From: Amycolatopsis orientalis DSM 43388
GTDB taxonomy: Bacteria > Actinomycetota > Actinomycetes > Mycobacteriales > Pseudonocardiaceae
Direction: 5' to 3'
DNA length: 64,000 nt
NCBI RefSeq assembly: GCF_000411975.1
Contig: NZ_ASXG01000077.1
Coordinates: 124,001-188,000, forward strand
The position numbers and the translations under genes were made by a program. The notes beneath the pieces are model-generated. The model had not been told where the DNA came from. It was given only the letters and a program-made list of their open reading frames with translations, and ran no database searches. Below are positions 10,010-18,856 of this stretch, piece after piece. Position 1 is the first letter of the stretch. Every line of letters starts with the position of its first letter.

Positions 10010-10452
10010 CCGCCATCAAGATCCACCACCTTCGTCCGGCTCCTGGCGCCAAGCGCGACAAGATCCGCGTCGGCCGTGGTGAGGGCTCGAAGGGCAAGAC
10101 GGCGGGCCGCGGCACGAAGGGCACCAAGGCCCGGAAGAACGTGCCCGCCGGTTTCGAGGGTGGGCAGATGCCCATCCACATGCGGCTGCCGAAGCTGCGT
10201 GGGTTCAAGAACCGGTTCCGCACCGAGTACCAGCCGGTGAACGTGGGCGACATCGCCCGGGTGTTCGCCGACGGCGGCAAGGTCGGTCCGGAGGAGCTGG
10301 CTCAGCACGGTCTCGTGCGCAAGGGCAAGCTCGTCAAGGTGCTCGGCAACGGGGACCTGAACGGGGTCAAGCTCGAGCTGACCGCGCACGCGTTCTCCGG
10401 CTCTGCCAAGGAGAAGATCGAGGCTGCTGGTGGTTCGGCCACCGTCAGCTGA
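10006..10452 (+). CDS. rplO: 50S ribosomal protein L15
   Basis: The 148-residue product begins [20 protein letters not shown] and has the Gly/Lys-rich [20 protein letters not shown] segment. L15 is a late assembly protein. It is the last gene of the cluster here. secY, which follows rplO directly in many bacteria, is absent downstream. Confidence 0.99.
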   Translation: MTAIKIHHLRPAPGAKRDKIRVGRGEGSKGKTAGRGTKGTKARKNVPAGFEGGQMPIHMRLPKLRGFKNRFRTEYQPVNVGDIARVFADGGKVGPEELAQHGLVRKGKLVKVLGNGDLNGVKLELTAHAFSGSAKEKIEAAGGSATVS

Positions 10453-10467
10453 TCTGATGCGTTGAAG

Positions 10468-10508
10468 CGGGCCCGTCCGGTTTTTCCGGGCGGGCCCGTT
10501 TTCTGTTT
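10468..10508 (+). terminator. Rho-independent terminator of the ribosomal operon
   Basis: A 13-bp stem with one G-T wobble (10468-10480 with 10486-10498) has a TTTTT loop and is followed by a T-rich run (10499-10508). It starts 15 nt after the rplO stop. Confidence 0.93.
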
Positions 10509-10580
10509 CGGCTCGTCGCCCTGGCGGGCGACATTGCTGTGGTGAGTGGCGTGGGGCACCCCGAAGCCCGATTGTGCTGA

Positions 10581-10637
10581 CGGTTCGGGGGTGCTTGTCA
10601 AGGCGGGAAAGATGCCTTGACAAGCACCCCCGAACCG
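10581..10637. repeat. Perfect 24-bp inverted repeat
   Basis: Bases 10581-10604 are perfectly complementary to 10614-10637, with a 9-nt loop (gggaaagat). Pairing resumes outside after a one-base bulge. It lies about 75 bp beyond the operon terminator with no T-tract on either side. It may be a bidirectional terminator or a dispersed palindromic repeat; no second copy is seen in the window. Confidence 0.85.
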
Positions 10638-11242
10638 CAGGGAGGCTTCGTATCGGGGTGCAGGGCGGGGGCTGGGTGCCTCGATGCTTGGGTGGGTTGG
10701 TGCGGTTTTGGGCCGGTTTCGGGATATTCAAAGCCTCAGGATCGGGAAGGGATATGCTGAGGTAAGGCGTGGAATTGATGATTTCGAAATTGTCTGGCGG
10801 GGTCACCTGTTTGGTGTGGTGCAGTTTTCTTAGGTGATCGAATGGGTGTGCTCTGGCCGCTTTCTGGACGGTTCCGGCAAGTGCTGGGTCCCGCGCTTTG
10901 AGTGACGGTGGTCGTCGTATCGCGATCTGCGACGGGATGACGGCCGCCGCGGCGAAAGGCTTCGCCTGCTGGGGTGCGGGCAGTGACGTAGGGCGGTAGC
11001 TCGGGGGCGGTGGGTGTGCGCGGTGTCCGAAACGCTGTCGTTGCTGGCACCGGTGTGGTGGGGATGCTTGCGGGTGACCTTCGCCGCGAGCGGGCGCGGT
11101 GACGGTGCTGCTCCACCGGGCCCGGCCCAGCCACCGCCGGGGTGAGCTGCTGAATCCCGCCTCGGTAACTCACCGCACGCGAAAGCTTGCGAAAGTTCAC
11201 CCGGTAAGGTGACGGCGTTGTCCAACGCCAGGGGAGCAGGGT
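10638..11242. other. Intergenic region with no convincing gene
   Basis: About 600 bases between the 24-bp hairpin and the next gene. Open frames on both strands have antisense-like composition (Arg/Pro/His-rich) and no family signature. The last 60 bases presumably hold the promoter of the membrane glycosyltransferase gene, but no clear -35/-10 pair is visible. Confidence 0.5.
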
Positions 11243-12817
11243 ATGACGGCCGTCCACGCCGAGCTCGACGCGACAGTGCCGGAAGTCGATCGCCCGAAGC
11301 GCAACATTCCGGCGGTGGTCGTGTCGCTCGGGCTGCTCGTCGTGTTCCTCGTCGGTGCGTGGGCGGCCTGGTTCTTCACTGTCGACGACGCGTACATCAG
11401 CTACCGCTACTCGGCGAATCTCGCGGCCGGGAACGGTCCGGTGTGGAATCTGCAGGGCCCGCCGGTCGAGGGGTTCACGAACTTCGCCTGGGTCGTGTGG
11501 GGCGCGCTGGGTTCGGTGCTCGGCGTCGCGCTGCCGTTGTTCACGAAGCTGACCTCGCTGGTGCTCGGGCTCGCCACCTTGGCGATGCTCCTGCGCGAAG
11601 GGCACCGCCGGGCCGGGATGCTGGGGCTGCTTGTCGCGGCCGGCGCGTACGTCGTGTTTCTTCCGACCTATTTCCACCTCACCAGCGGCCTGGAAACCGC
11701 CGCGTTCGCCGCCGTGTTGCTGCGGGTCGTCGTGTTGGGGCTGCGCGTGCTCGACGGAACGCGGGTGCGTGCGTGGGAGCCGCCGGTTCTGCTGGTGCTG
11801 CTCGGCATGATCCGCCCGGAGGGCGCACTGGCCGCGCTGCCGGTCGTGCTGTGGTGGCTGGTCCGCCAGCGCGGCCGGGCGCAGTGGCTGTGGACGGCGG
11901 CCGCGGCGCTGGCAGGCGCGGGCTATTTCGTCTGGCGCTGGCAGTTCTACGGCCAACTGCTGCCGAACACCTTCTACGTGAAGTTCGGCAACCTCTCGCT
12001 CGGCTGGCTCTGGACGAAGCACACGACGCTCGTCCTACTGCCGTTGCTGCTGCTCACCTTCTCGCTGCTGTTTCGCCGGGCCACGCGCGCGGTTGGCGTG
12101 CTACTGGTGGTGACTGTCGGGGTCACGTACGTGACGTACGCGGTCTCCGGCCCGACCATGGACTACCTGGATCGCTTCGCGGACCACGCCGTGCCAGTGC
12201 TGTGCTTGGGCGCCGCGCTGGCCGTCGGGGCAATGGGCAGCCGCGTCGCCGGCTCGGTTCTGGGCGCGGTCGCCGTCGGCTGGTCGGCGTGGGCGGGTGC
12301 GACGGCTCCGGACCTGGGCGCGATCGCGAACTACGGACCAGACCTCCAGCGGGCGCACGTCGCGATCGGCAAAGGCCTCGCGAAGGCGGAAGTCCCGGTC
12401 GCGAGGCGCACACTCGCAGTGACCGACGCGGGTGCCATCCCATACTTCAGCGGTTGGGAATCGATCGACTACATCGGCCTGAACGACCGCGCGATCGCGC
12501 ACGGAGCCGACCCGACCGACGTGGTCGCGAAGGCCCACCCGACGGTGGTCGTGGTCACTTCCGTCGATCCGGTGCCGACGGCTGGGCGATACGGCTTCGA
12601 CCTGGCTCGCGGCACCGCCGGGTACGTGCGGGTCGACTCCGTGCTGCTGCGCGAGGGTTACTGGCAGGTGGTGTACGTGTTGCCGCAGTACGCGGAGACG
12701 GTCGGCACGCACGTCCAGGAGGCGGTCGCCCAGGCCGCGCCCGCTAACGATCCGGGGCATCCGGAGGACACGGTCGAACGCTGGTTGAACCGGTTGCGGC
12801 GGCAGTTGCCGTTCTGA
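11243..12817 (+). CDS. GT-C type membrane glycosyltransferase, AftB-like
   Basis: The 524-residue product has a cytoplasmic N-terminus, then a first membrane helix (about 22-45) followed at once by the acidic motif FTVDDAYISYRYSANLAAGN (D48/D49) and PVEGFTNFAWV. Many further hydrophobic helices follow, then a soluble C-terminal domain from about residue 370. The DD motif in the first periplasmic loop and the helix-rich layout match GT-C glycosyltransferases that use polyprenyl-phosphate sugars, including mycobacterial arabinofuranosyltransferase AftB. A role in arabinan or other envelope glycan synthesis is inferred. Its last 74 bp overlap a convergent gene. Confidence 0.7.
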   Translation: MTAVHAELDATVPEVDRPKRNIPAVVVSLGLLVVFLVGAWAAWFFTVDDAYISYRYSANLAAGNGPVWNLQGPPVEGFTNFAWVVWGALGSVLGVALPLFTKLTSLVLGLATLAMLLREGHRRAGMLGLLVAAGAYVVFLPTYFHLTSGLETAAFAAVLLRVVVLGLRVLDGTRVRAWEPPVLLVLLGMIRPEGALAALPVVLWWLVRQRGRAQWLWTAAAALAGAGYFVWRWQFYGQLLPNTFYVKFGNLSLGWLWTKHTTLVLLPLLLLTFSLLFRRATRAVGVLLVVTVGVTYVTYAVSGPTMDYLDRFADHAVPVLCLGAALAVGAMGSRVAGSVLGAVAVGWSAWAGATAPDLGAIANYGPDLQRAHVAIGKGLAKAEVPVARRTLAVTDAGAIPYFSGWESIDYIGLNDRAIAHGADPTDVVAKAHPTVVVVTSVDPVPTAGRYGFDLARGTAGYVRVDSVLLREGYWQVVYVLPQYAETVGTHVQEAVAQAAPANDPGHPEDTVERWLNRLRRQLPF

Positions 12818-13655
12818 GCTGTTCCGGGCCGCTGAGCTGCCGAAGCAGCGTCAACGCTTCCGCCGAAGCCGACCCCTCCGGCGTCGTGCACACGATCAGC
12901 ACCTGCTCCGGCGACCGGGCCACCGACAGCGTCTGCTGCGTTACCGTCACCCGGCCGACCACCGGATGCCGCAGCTCGTAGGCGTCGGCGTCGCAGGGGC
13001 TGACGCGGTGGTCCCGCCACAGTGAGACGAACTCCGGGCTTTTCATCGTCAGCTCGCCGATCAGCTCGGCCAGCAGCGGGTCGTCCGGATGCTTGCCGAC
13101 GGTGATGCGCAGGTTGCCGACGACTGCGCGCGCCTTGCGTTTCCAATCCGCGTACAGCTCGCGGCAATGCGGGTCCAAGAACAGCATCCGGCTCAGGTTG
13201 GGGCGTTGGGCCAGGTCCAGGTGCCCGGCCAGCAGCGCGTGCCCGAGGGTGTTCCACGCCAGCACGTCCGTCCGGCGGCCCAGCACCAGCGCGGGTACGC
13301 CGTCGAGGGCGCGGAGGAGATCGCGCGTTTCGTCGGCCAGCTTTTCCGGGCGCGGGCGGCGCGGCTGGGGCGTGCGGCGGGACGCGTCGGCGAGGCGGTC
13401 GAGGTGGGCGCGCTCGTGGGTGTCCAGTTGCAGGGCGCGCGCGATCGCGTCGAGCACCTCGGCGGACGCGCCGCGGGAGAGGCCCTGCTCCAGCCGCGTG
13501 TAGTACGAGACGCTCACCCCGGCCAGCTGCGCCAGCTCTTCTCGGCGCAGGCCGGCGACGCGACGGCGCGGGCCCGCCTCCGGCAGGCCGACGTCGGAGG
13601 GACGCAGCCGAGCACGTCGTGCGTGCAGGAAATCTCCTAGCGGGCCCGCGGTCAT
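12744..13655 (-). CDS. Helix-turn-helix regulator, MmyB-like ligand domain
   Basis: The 303-residue product starts at ATG 13655 (a GTG at 13664 is possible). An XRE-type HTH covers about residues 10-75 (GLRREELAQLAGVSVSYYTR). It is followed by the alpha/beta domain typical of MmyB-like regulators (LARNLSRMLFLDP-type segment, here QRPNLSRMLFLDPHCRELYA). Such regulators often act on an adjacent divergent gene, here the metallo-hydrolase 102 bp away. The 3' end overlaps the preceding convergent gene by 74 bp. Confidence 0.85.
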   Translation of the reverse strand: MTAGPLGDFLHARRARLRPSDVGLPEAGPRRRVAGLRREELAQLAGVSVSYYTRLEQGLSRGASAEVLDAIARALQLDTHERAHLDRLADASRRTPQPRRPRPEKLADETRDLLRALDGVPALVLGRRTDVLAWNTLGHALLAGHLDLAQRPNLSRMLFLDPHCRELYADWKRKARAVVGNLRITVGKHPDDPLLAELIGELTMKSPEFVSLWRDHRVSPCDADAYELRHPVVGRVTVTQQTLSVARSPEQVLIVCTTPEGSASAEALTLLRQLSGPEQLRTATAAATGSTSVRPCPPDAPDR

Positions 13656-13757
13656 GGAATCCACTATCCGCCGCGTGAAATAGCACTGCCACACCCTGCG
13701 CGGGGTAGGACAACGCGGGAGTGGTCCGGGCGCGCCTGGCCGCGCAGGCTCGGCCGT

Positions 13758-14663
13758 ATGGACGAGATCATTCTGGGCGACGTCGCGGTCGCCCGCGTCA
13801 AGGAGTTCCGCGGTTCGGTCGAGATGAGCCCGGACGAGTTCTTCCCGGACAGCCCGGCGGGTTCGTGGGACGAGCACCGCGGCTGGCTGGCCCCTGATTT
13901 CTGGGATCCGGAGACCGGCGAATGCCAGTCGGCCGTCCAGTCGTGGCTGCTGCGCAGCGAGGGCCGCGTGATCCTGGTCGACACCGGCGTCGGCAACCAC
14001 AAGGACCGGCCGTACGCCCCGGTATGGAATCGCCTCGACACCAGCTACCTCGACCACCTCGCCGCCGCTGGGATCTCGCCCGAGGACGTGGATGTCGTCA
14101 TCAACACCCATTTGCATATCGACCACGTCGGCTGGAACACCCGCTTGGAGGGCCGCACCTGGGTGCCGACCTTCCCGAACGCCACGTACCTGATGCCGTT
14201 GCGGGACTTCGAATTCTGGGACCCGGCCAACGAAAACGAGACCGTGCTCGGCCGCGGGAACCAGAACGTCTTCGAGGACAGCGTCGCGCCGGTGCGGCGG
14301 GCGGGACAGGTCGAGCTCTGGGACGGGACGTACCGGATCGACCGGAACCTGCGCCTCGACCTCGCCCCCGGACATACCCCCGGCTCGTCGGTGCTGACCC
14401 TGGATTCCGGCGGCGACCGGGCGTTGTTCGTCGGCGATCTGGTGCACACGCCCCTGCAGATCGTGGAACCGGAGACCAATTCTTGTTTCTGCGAGGACCC
14501 GGCGGAGGCCAGGGCCACCCGGCGCGCATTGCTCGGCCGGGCGGCCGAGGACAACGCGCTCCTGCTCCCGGCGCACTTCCCCGGCTCCGGCGCGGCGGAG
14601 GTCGAACGGGACGGGGCGAAGTTCGCGATCAAGAAGTGGGCCGGGTTCTCCCGGATCTCCTGA
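13758..14663 (+). CDS. MBL-fold metallo-hydrolase
   Basis: The 301-residue product has the metallo-beta-lactamase metal motif THLHIDHVGWN (H118, H120, D122, H123), a later metal His in APGHTPGSS, and the Asp in ALFVGDLVH. Two zinc or iron ions and hydrolysis of an ester, lactone or thioester are expected; the substrate is unknown. It is divergent from the MmyB-like regulator, which is its likely controller, and is followed after 10 bp by a carboxylesterase in what looks like a two-gene operon. Confidence 0.88.
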   Translation: MDEIILGDVAVARVKEFRGSVEMSPDEFFPDSPAGSWDEHRGWLAPDFWDPETGECQSAVQSWLLRSEGRVILVDTGVGNHKDRPYAPVWNRLDTSYLDHLAAAGISPEDVDVVINTHLHIDHVGWNTRLEGRTWVPTFPNATYLMPLRDFEFWDPANENETVLGRGNQNVFEDSVAPVRRAGQVELWDGTYRIDRNLRLDLAPGHTPGSSVLTLDSGGDRALFVGDLVHTPLQIVEPETNSCFCEDPAEARATRRALLGRAAEDNALLLPAHFPGSGAAEVERDGAKFAIKKWAGFSRIS

Positions 14664-14673
14664 AAGGTTTCCC

Positions 14674-15978
14674 ATGCGTCAGAAGGAAAATCCAGTCGTC
14701 GAGACCGCCTCGGGCGCCGTCCGGGGCCGTGCGGACGAAGCCGGCGAACTGTACCGGGCCATTCCCTACGCGGCCGCCCCGGCCGGTCCCGGCCGGTTCG
14801 CTCCTCCCGCGCCGCATCCGGGCTGGTCCGGGGCGCGGGACGGGACCCAGCCGTCGCCGACGGCGCCACAGCCGGTCCGGGACTTCGGGCGGCTGGACCT
14901 GACCCCGTACTTCGGGCCGGGATGGGTGCCCGGCGACGAATACCTGACGGTCGACGTCCGCACTCCAGCCGCGGACTCGGGCAAGCGCCCGGTCATGGTG
15001 TTCGTGCACGGCGGCGGGTTCGTCACCGGGTCGACGCGCGCCGCGCTCTACGACGGCAGGGCCTTCGCCCGAGACGGCGTCGTCCTCGTGACGGTGAACT
15101 ACCGCCTCGGCATTCCCGGCTTCCTCGCGCTGGAGGGCGCTCCGGACAATCGCGGGTTGCTCGACGTCCTGGCCGCACTCCGGTGGGTACGCGATTCGAT
15201 CGCCGCGTTCGGGGGCGATCCGGCGAACGTGACGGTCTTCGGGCAGTCCGCGGGCGGCACGCTCACCGGTGCGCTGCTGGCGACGTCGGAGGCCAAGGGG
15301 TTGTTCCGCCGCGCGATCGTCCAAAGCGGAAGCGGAACGGGCGCGTTCACCCCGGAACAGGCGCGACGGGTCACGTCGGCGGCCGCGGCGGCCTTGGGCG
15401 TCGCTCCGACCGCGACGGCGTTCGCGGAGATCCCGGACGCGCGGCTCCTGGAGATCTTGCCCGCACTGGCCGGTCTTGACCTGGACACCAGCACCGCACC
15501 GGATCCGCTGGCCGGGCTCAGCCCGTTCAGCCTGGTGCTGCCCGCGCAACCGGCCGACCGCCTGGTGTGCGACGTCGACCTGCTGCTCGGCACGAACACC
15601 GAGGAGGGGCGGCTTTACCTGGTGCCGCAAGGAAAACCGGACGACACCGCGGACGAGCTGGGCGAGCGGCTGTTCGGCGCGGGCACCGCCCGGTTGGCAC
15701 AGGCGCACGCGCAGATCGCCGGCGGCCGCACCTACCGCTATTCGTTCGGCTACCACTCGACCGCCCTCGACGGCCGGCTCGGCGCCGCGCACACCGTCGA
15801 GCTGCCGTTCGTGTTCGATCTCGCCGACGAGCCCTGGCTGCACGGCGACACCGGCCTGCTCGGCCCGGATCCCGCTCCGGCCGGTCTGGCGGCGGAGGTG
15901 CATGCGGCTTGGGTGGCGTTCGCGCGGAGCGGGAATCCGGGCTGGGCGGCGGGGAAGCCGCACAGTTTCGTCGGCTGA
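14674..15978 (+). CDS. Type B carboxylesterase family protein
   Basis: The 434-residue product has the oxyanion-hole motif FVHGGGFVTGS (110-120), the nucleophile elbow FGQSAGG (Ser192) and a likely catalytic His in LGAAHTVELPFVF. It is shorter than typical 480-500-residue members and has no signal peptide, so it is probably cytoplasmic. The binding site is gaaagg at 14661-14666. Probably co-transcribed with the metallo-hydrolase. Substrate unknown. Confidence 0.88.
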   Translation: MRQKENPVVETASGAVRGRADEAGELYRAIPYAAAPAGPGRFAPPAPHPGWSGARDGTQPSPTAPQPVRDFGRLDLTPYFGPGWVPGDEYLTVDVRTPAADSGKRPVMVFVHGGGFVTGSTRAALYDGRAFARDGVVLVTVNYRLGIPGFLALEGAPDNRGLLDVLAALRWVRDSIAAFGGDPANVTVFGQSAGGTLTGALLATSEAKGLFRRAIVQSGSGTGAFTPEQARRVTSAAAAALGVAPTATAFAEIPDARLLEILPALAGLDLDTSTAPDPLAGLSPFSLVLPAQPADRLVCDVDLLLGTNTEEGRLYLVPQGKPDDTADELGERLFGAGTARLAQAHAQIAGGRTYRYSFGYHSTALDGRLGAAHTVELPFVFDLADEPWLHGDTGLLGPDPAPAGLAAEVHAAWVAFARSGNPGWAAGKPHSFVG

Positions 15979-16044
15979 AACGGCTTTCCGCCGGACCGGG
16001 CGCGCTGCCGGTGAAGCTGGTCGGGTTGGCTCCTCCGCGGCTCG

Positions 16045-16695
16045 TCACGTCCCCGGACTGATCTCCAGCGGCGCGGCGGCCCTTCGGCCGAGCTGCTGCC
16101 GCCGGGTGACGGTGTGGTCGAGCTGTCGCGCCAGATGCGGCACGTTCGCCGAGGTCAGGTAGGTCTCCGCGCCGGCGTCGAGCAGCCGCCGGACCGGCCC
16201 GTGGTAGCTGATGCCGAGCTCCGCGTCCTCGACCTCGGCGAGGACGACCCGGGCCTTCGGGAACTTCGCCCGGAGATTCCCGATCAGCTGCGGGCTCACC
16301 GGCGGCACGAGCAGCACGTCGGCGGTGGCGGGGGCCGAATGCAGATCCAGCACGAGGTAGCCCGGGCCGAGTTCGGCCGAGAGCGCCCTTCGGGCCGAGG
16401 CGGACAGCTTCATCGCCGTGGCGACCACGGTGACGTCGGCGTCGTCCGTTCGCGGCGGCCCGGGCCGGGGACCAGCGCTGGAGATCGCCGCGACCGGGAG
16501 GCCGTCCCGGGTGAGGACTAGGTTTTCGCCCGGCCCGAGTGCGTCGACGAGGGCCACGACGTCGTCGGGAAGACGGCCGATGTCGACCTGCCGCGCCCGC
16601 TCGCCGGTCATGACGGGCCGGGTGGGCTCGGCAACTCTCTCGAGCGCGGCGGCGCGGCGGCCACCGGTGATCGTGTCGTCATGGAACTCGATCAT
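16045..16695 (-). CDS. Hypothetical protein with Phd-like segment
   Basis: The 216-residue product is not recognised as a known family. Around residues 55-72 the segment ENLVLTRDGLPVAAI resembles the first strands of Phd/YefM antitoxins, and the rest is an alpha/beta stretch (YLVLDLHSAPATADVLLVPP; RVVLAEVEDAELGISYHGPV). No toxin gene is adjacent, so an antitoxin role is not supported. It is convergent with the esterase and divergent from the MFS gene. Confidence 0.6.
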   Translation of the reverse strand: MIEFHDDTITGGRRAAALERVAEPTRPVMTGERARQVDIGRLPDDVVALVDALGPGENLVLTRDGLPVAAISSAGPRPGPPRTDDADVTVVATAMKLSASARRALSAELGPGYLVLDLHSAPATADVLLVPPVSPQLIGNLRAKFPKARVVLAEVEDAELGISYHGPVRRLLDAGAETYLTSANVPHLARQLDHTVTRRQQLGRRAAAPLEISPGT

Positions 16696-16742
16696 CCCAC
16701 AATCGCGGCGCCGTTGTCCGGTCCTTCACGGGAGCCAGGGTG

Positions 16743-17984
16743 ATGGCGGTTTCTCGCCAGCGTTTCCCGCTCCGCGCTTTTTACGCTCGGCCGGTGCATT
16801 CAGACTTCCTTCGCGGCCCGATCATCTGGTTCGTCTCGCTTGCCGCCGCATTGGGCACCGCGGCTATCTACCCGTTGCAGCCTGCGATCGCCGAGGTATC
16901 CGGCGCTCTCGGCACTTCGCTCGGCGCGGTCGGCGTCGCGCTCGCGTGCGGGCCGGTCGGTTACCTCTGCGGACTCGCGCTGCTGGTGCCGCTCGTCGAT
17001 CAGTTTCCGCCGCGCTGCGTCCTTTCCGTGCAGTTCGGCGCACTCGCGATCGCGTTGGGGCTGAACGCGATCGCCGGCCAGGTGTGGGTGCTCGGCCTGG
17101 TGGTCGGCGTGCTCGGGGCGTGCTCGTCGGTCGGGGCCGGGCTGAGTTCGGTGACCGCCCGGCTGGCCAGCCCGGACCGGCGGGCGACCGCGCTGGGAAT
17201 CGTCACCGCTGGCATCTCGGCGGGCATCCTCGCGGGCCGCGTCGTCGGCGGCTGGCTGGCCGACCTGATCGGCTGGCGCGCGATGCTGGGCGTTTTCGCC
17301 GCCGGATGCGCTGCGGTCGCTGGCGCGGTGCTGCTTGTGCTTCCTCCGGTGGCCGGTGCGCACAATCGCGGCTACTTCGCCACGTTACGCTCGATTCCTG
17401 GGCTATACCTGAAGTATCCGGCGCTCCGGCTCGCGGCGGTCCGGGGCGCGCTCTGGTTCTTCGCGTTCTGCGCGGTGTGGTCTGGGATCGCGGTAGCGCT
17501 GTCGAAGCCGCCCTTTTCGTATTCCGCTGAGCGCATCGGGCTGTACGCTTTCGCTGGCATATTGGGCATTTTCGCCACCCGGATCGCGGGCGCGTGGACT
17601 GATCGCGTCGGTGCGCGCCGGGTCATCCTCTGCGGGTTGGGTCTTGCTGGCGTGGCGAGCGCGATGCTTGCGATTGCCTTGCCGAGCACCGTTTCGACCG
17701 TGCTCTGCTTGGCTTTGTTCGACGCGGGGCTTTTCGGTGCTCAAGTCGCGAACCAGAGCACGGTGCTGGCGATCGAGCCCAGCGCACCCGCGCGGTTCAA
17801 CAGCGCGTACATGGTGGTGTATTTCGCTGGGGGAAGCCTCGGCACCGCGTTCGGTGCGACGGCGGCCGAGCAACTGGGCTGGCCGCTGACCGCATTGGGC
17901 ACCACGGCGGCTATCGCTGGCGCGGCTGTCCTCACTCTGGCGTACCGGACTCGGGTGGGCGCGGTATCAGTTCCGGTGAAGTGA
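16743..17984 (+). CDS. MFS transporter
   Basis: The product is about 413 residues from ATG 16743. The conserved first helix begins near GTG 16794 (VHSDFLRGPIIWFVSLAAAL), so the true start could be there. Twelve hydrophobic helices are visible, with repeated Gly-rich motifs (GIVTAGISAGILAGRVVGGW) and RIAGAWTDRVGARRVI between the halves. It looks like a drug/sugar efflux MFS of the AraJ/YnfM type; substrate unknown. A convergent TetR gene overlaps its last 53 bp. Confidence 0.88.
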   Translation: MAVSRQRFPLRAFYARPVHSDFLRGPIIWFVSLAAALGTAAIYPLQPAIAEVSGALGTSLGAVGVALACGPVGYLCGLALLVPLVDQFPPRCVLSVQFGALAIALGLNAIAGQVWVLGLVVGVLGACSSVGAGLSSVTARLASPDRRATALGIVTAGISAGILAGRVVGGWLADLIGWRAMLGVFAAGCAAVAGAVLLVLPPVAGAHNRGYFATLRSIPGLYLKYPALRLAAVRGALWFFAFCAVWSGIAVALSKPPFSYSAERIGLYAFAGILGIFATRIAGAWTDRVGARRVILCGLGLAGVASAMLAIALPSTVSTVLCLALFDAGLFGAQVANQSTVLAIEPSAPARFNSAYMVVYFAGGSLGTAFGATAAEQLGWPLTALGTTAAIAGAAVLTLAYRTRVGAVSVPVK

Positions 17985-18585
17985 GGTCTCCCGAACCGGC
18001 GAGAAGAATCGCAGCCTGCACGGCTTCTTCGAGATGCGCGTCCACCGACTCGCCGTGCCGCAACGCATCTTCCGCTAGCTTTTCCAGCCCTCCGCACAGG
18101 ATCACCGCTCGGGCCCGTGACAATGCGGCTCCGCCCGATTTCCGAAATTCGGTGCCAGCCGAGACGGTGCGTACGACGTTGACATACGCGTCGTGGTTCA
18201 AGCTTGCGGCGAGCGGGGTGTCCAGCAGCGGCACGTCGCGGAGGTAGCTCAGCATGACGGCCGGCCGGGCATCGACGACGCCGATCCACGCCGTGACGAG
18301 CTGGCGCAGTTGCGTCTGCCAGGGCGCGCTGCGGTCGACCGCGGCGGAGACCTGCGCGGCTCCGCTCTCCGCCGCTTCCTTGAGCAGGGCGAGCAGGCAC
18401 GCTTCCTTGGATGCGAAATGCTCGTAGAAGCCGCGGCGAGACGTGTGTGCCCGGCCGACGAGGTCGCCGATGGTGATCTTCGGGAAGCGTTTTTCCGCGA
18501 GCAGCGACTCCAGCGCTCCGGTGAAGCGGCTCCGGTAGACGCCGGCGGATTCGGCGGCCGTTTCCGGCTCTGCAGCGCGAGGCAC
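17932..18585 (-). CDS. TetR/AcrR family regulator
   Basis: The 217-residue product has a TetR HTH at about residues 15-60 (FPKITIGDLVGRAHTSRRGFYEHFASKEACL) followed by a helical ligand domain. It is convergent with the MFS gene and overlaps it by 53 bp, which suggests it controls that transporter. A 15-bp palindrome 42 bp upstream (18627-18641) is a candidate operator for autoregulation. Confidence 0.9.
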   Translation of the reverse strand: MPRAAEPETAAESAGVYRSRFTGALESLLAEKRFPKITIGDLVGRAHTSRRGFYEHFASKEACLLALLKEAAESGAAQVSAAVDRSAPWQTQLRQLVTAWIGVVDARPAVMLSYLRDVPLLDTPLAASLNHDAYVNVVRTVSAGTEFRKSGGAALSRARAVILCGGLEKLAEDALRHGESVDAHLEEAVQAAILLAGSGDLTSPELIPRPPESGTPE

Positions 18586-18626
18586 CGCGCGGGTCCTTCC
18601 TGTCCGCGGTTATCTCGCGATCCTAC

Positions 18627-18641
18627 CAGTCCGGCGGACTG
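18627..18641. promoter_or_regulatory. Candidate TetR operator
   Basis: cagtccggcggactg is a perfect palindrome with 6-bp arms and a 3-bp centre, 42 bp upstream of the TetR start. No second copy was seen near the MFS gene, so it is only a candidate for autoregulation. Confidence 0.4.
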
Positions 18642-18856
18642 CCATATTCCGAATGGTTGCCGGATATTCGCGGAATTCCAGTAAGGAATGCGCGCGACGG
18701 CATTCGGCGGCGCTGGTTCGTCCGGGCGGCCGTACGATGGAGTACCCGGCATCCCCGCGGTGTCCCGTGCTGCCGCCGGGCGCTGGTTCCGCTCGCGTCC
18801 CGGCGGCACGGGATCCGGTCGCCCGTTTCCGGCAAGAAGACCGGCGTCGTCTTCGA

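Noticed and set aside
13656..14675. N-terminal extension of the MmyB-like regulator frame to 643 residues
   Set aside because: The extension is antisense to the metallo-hydrolase gene; the conserved HTH begins right after ATG 13655.
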